Shown: piece after piece, positions 15,888 through 16,586 of the stretch
How the letters are laid out: every line of letters begins with the position of its first letter
Position numbering within the stretch: the first letter of the stretch is position 1
Origin: Massilia sp.
GTDB lineage: Bacteria > Pseudomonadota > Gammaproteobacteria > Burkholderiales > Burkholderiaceae_D
DNA: 16,586 nucleotides
Direction of reading: 5' to 3'
NCBI GenBank assembly: GCA_003520365.1
Contig: DOUW01000521.1
Location: forward strand, 1,030 to 17,615
Program-made: the position numbers and the translations under genes
The notes under the pieces: model-generated
Seen by the model: the letters and a program-made list of their open reading frames with translations, nothing else
The model's database searches: none
Told to the model about the DNA's origin: nothing

Positions 15888-15944
15888 CAGGGCAAAGCTG
15901 CCCTGTTTTATGGTTCCCCGGTTATCTCCCTACCGGGGTGCCCT
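15888..15944 (-). promoter_or_regulatory. Structured 5' leader of the protease gene (candidate cis-regulatory RNA)
   Basis: In the transcript direction: hairpin A, CCCCGGU / ACCGGGG with 9-nt loop (15916-15938), which can extend by GG/CC across a 2x2 internal loop; then hairpin B, CAGGGCA-GCUU-UGCCCUG (15888-15905), 28 nt before the start codon. The hexamer AGGGCA also occurs just before hairpin A (15939-15944), so the UGCCCU arm of B can pair with either copy. It does not match the c-di-GMP-I, TPP or cobalamin conserved segments that I know. Whether it is transcribed is not shown: no clear promoter is visible. Confidence 0.45.
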
Positions 15945-16362
15945 CTGCTGGCGGCTTCAAAAGACTACTCCTGAGTAAATATGCGCGCAGGGAATTTCCA
16001 AGCGTTTGACGCGTTCGCGCAACGGTTTTTATGGCTGAGTTAACAAAAACATCGTTTATTTGCAAAGTTTGTATGTACGCCAAATAACATATGGTTGAAC
16101 TTCATTGGCATGTCTACAACATCAATTACTTCATGTATAGATCAAGAGATTTGCCTATTCGATAAGCATAAAAAAACCCTCAGGCGTGCACGACTTTGTG
16201 CTTTGTCAGGTTGGTGTAATCAAAAGTTAAATTCAAATTTCATACCCAAGGTGTATGAATCGCTCACCGTCCGCGCCGCTTGATGACGGCGCATGCGGTG
16301 CGATACCGATGCGGATCAGCCGCGCCGACAGAACGCCTTTTGCATATTTTTATGAAAAACCC

Positions 16363-16392
16363 TTGCGCGATCTCGAAGCCTTACGCTATGAT
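16363..16392 (+). promoter_or_regulatory. Promoter of the tRNA-Val/tRNA-Asp cluster
   Basis: TTGCGC (16363-16368), an 18-nt spacer and TATGAT (16387-16392). The following TCGGGCC is a GC-rich discriminator of the kind found at stringently controlled stable-RNA promoters. The expected start is about 50 nt before the tRNA. Confidence 0.7.
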
Positions 16393-16447
16393 TCGGGCCT
16401 CTTCGGACGTGGTGACAAACGTCAGACGAACACTCTGAAAAGAGAGC

Positions 16448-16523
16448 GGGCGCTTAGCTCAGTTGGTAGAGCGGATCCCTTACAAGGATTAGGTCGGGAG
16501 TTCGACCCTCTCAGCGCCCACCA
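16448..16523 (+). tRNA. tRNA-Val (anticodon TAC)
   Basis: 76 nt with all four arms: acceptor GGGCGCT / AGCGCCC, D-arm GCTC/GAGC, anticodon stem GATCC/GGATT (one G-T pair) with loop CTTACAA and anticodon TAC at 16481-16483, T-arm GGGAG/CTCTC with loop TTCGACC. The CCA end is encoded (16521-16523). It reads GUA and, through modified U34, other valine codons. Confidence 0.97.
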
Positions 16524-16560
16524 GATCAGAGTATCGATCGAAGTAACGATCAGAAAAAAC

Positions 16561-16586
16561 GGAGCGGTAGTTCAGTTGGTTAGAAT
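16561..16586 (+). tRNA. tRNA-Asp, 3'-partial at the window edge
   Basis: The last 26 nt match the 5' end of bacterial tRNA-Asp: acceptor strand GGAGCGG, TA, then TTCA-GTTGGTTA-GAAT D-arm. It lies 37 nt after tRNA-Val, a common Val-Asp order, and has no promoter of its own. The anticodon lies beyond the window, so the identity rests on the 5' part. Confidence 0.85.

Larger units (their letters stand above)
15860..16447. other. Gene-free region between the protease gene and the tRNA genes
   Basis: 588 nt. Next to the protease is its structured leader (listed separately) and a 12-nt palindrome TACTC-CT-GAGTA (15966-15977). The stretch 16021-16260 is AT-rich: by hand count 83 G+C in 240 nt, about 35%, against clearly GC-rich genes around it. 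Within it lies TTCATAC / GTATGAA (16239-16259, 7-nt arms and loop), followed by GCGCCG/CGGCGC (16273-16292). A 62-codon frame from a TTG at 16095 has no ribosome site and is not called. The right end holds the tRNA promoter. Confidence 0.6.

Noticed and set aside
15888..15944. c-di-GMP-I riboswitch as identity of the protease leader
   Set aside because: CAGGGCA and a GGUAG-like stretch invite the comparison, but the GGGACGCAAAGCC core and the order of conserved segments are missing.
14597..16009. A 470-codon open frame on the + strand opposite the protease gene
   Set aside because: Low-complexity Ala/Gly/Arg/Val composition from reverse translation of the protease; no ribosome site or motif.
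16095..16283. A 62-codon frame in the AT-rich island
   Set aside because: It starts at TTG, lacks a ribosome site and has no recognisable sequence; chance is enough to explain it.

Overview
The window is GC-rich, single-chromosome-style housekeeping DNA from a betaproteobacterium. The protein set (UvrA, GTP-type PEP carboxykinase, RdgC, DinB), the SOS box of the CTGT-N8-ACAG type, and many GTAG-headed REP-like hairpins between genes together suggest Burkholderiales, most likely the Massilia/Telluria side of Oxalobacteraceae. The genus is an inference; no marker gene here proves it.

Layout. (1) 1-2751: uvrA, cut at its 5' end inside the first Walker A motif, ending in a clear terminator. (2) 2930-3739 (-): exported SYLF-domain protein, convergent with uvrA. 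(3) 3928-4873 (+): a two-gene unit, a DUF2214-type membrane protein followed 13 nt later by a small P-loop kinase-like ATPase. (4) 5063-6928 (-): pckG, sharing a two-way terminator with the kinase gene. (5) 7277-8266 (+): D-2-hydroxyacid dehydrogenase, divergent from pckG across a 348-nt region rich in inverted repeats. (6) 8474-9229 (-): a conserved-looking protein I cannot name. (7) 9367-9852 (+): single-domain asparaginase-like protein, then 9952-11550 (+) a monofunctional haem catalase. (8) 11743-12639 (-) rdgC and 12726-13802 (-) dinB, in tandem; dinB has a near-perfect LexA box between its -35 and -10. (9) 14048-15859 (-): secreted subtilisin-like protease with pro-domain and PPC domain, preceded by a structured leader. 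(10) 15860-16447: a long gene-free stretch containing an AT-rich island. (11) 16448-16586: tRNA-Val(TAC) with a good promoter, then the first 26 nt of tRNA-Asp.

Themes. DNA repair is represented by uvrA, dinB and rdgC; dinB is directly under SOS control by sequence, and rdgC lies close enough downstream to be read from the same promoter. Metabolism and stress are represented by pckG (gluconeogenesis), the dehydrogenase, the asparaginase-like protein and catalase. Nine REP-like units occur only between genes: four inverted pairs and one solo copy. I found no CRISPR array, insertion sequence, prophage or defence system. The most interesting non-coding signals are the protease leader, where two copies of one hexamer compete for the same partner, and the REP pairs, whose hairpin stems differ by compensating base changes.
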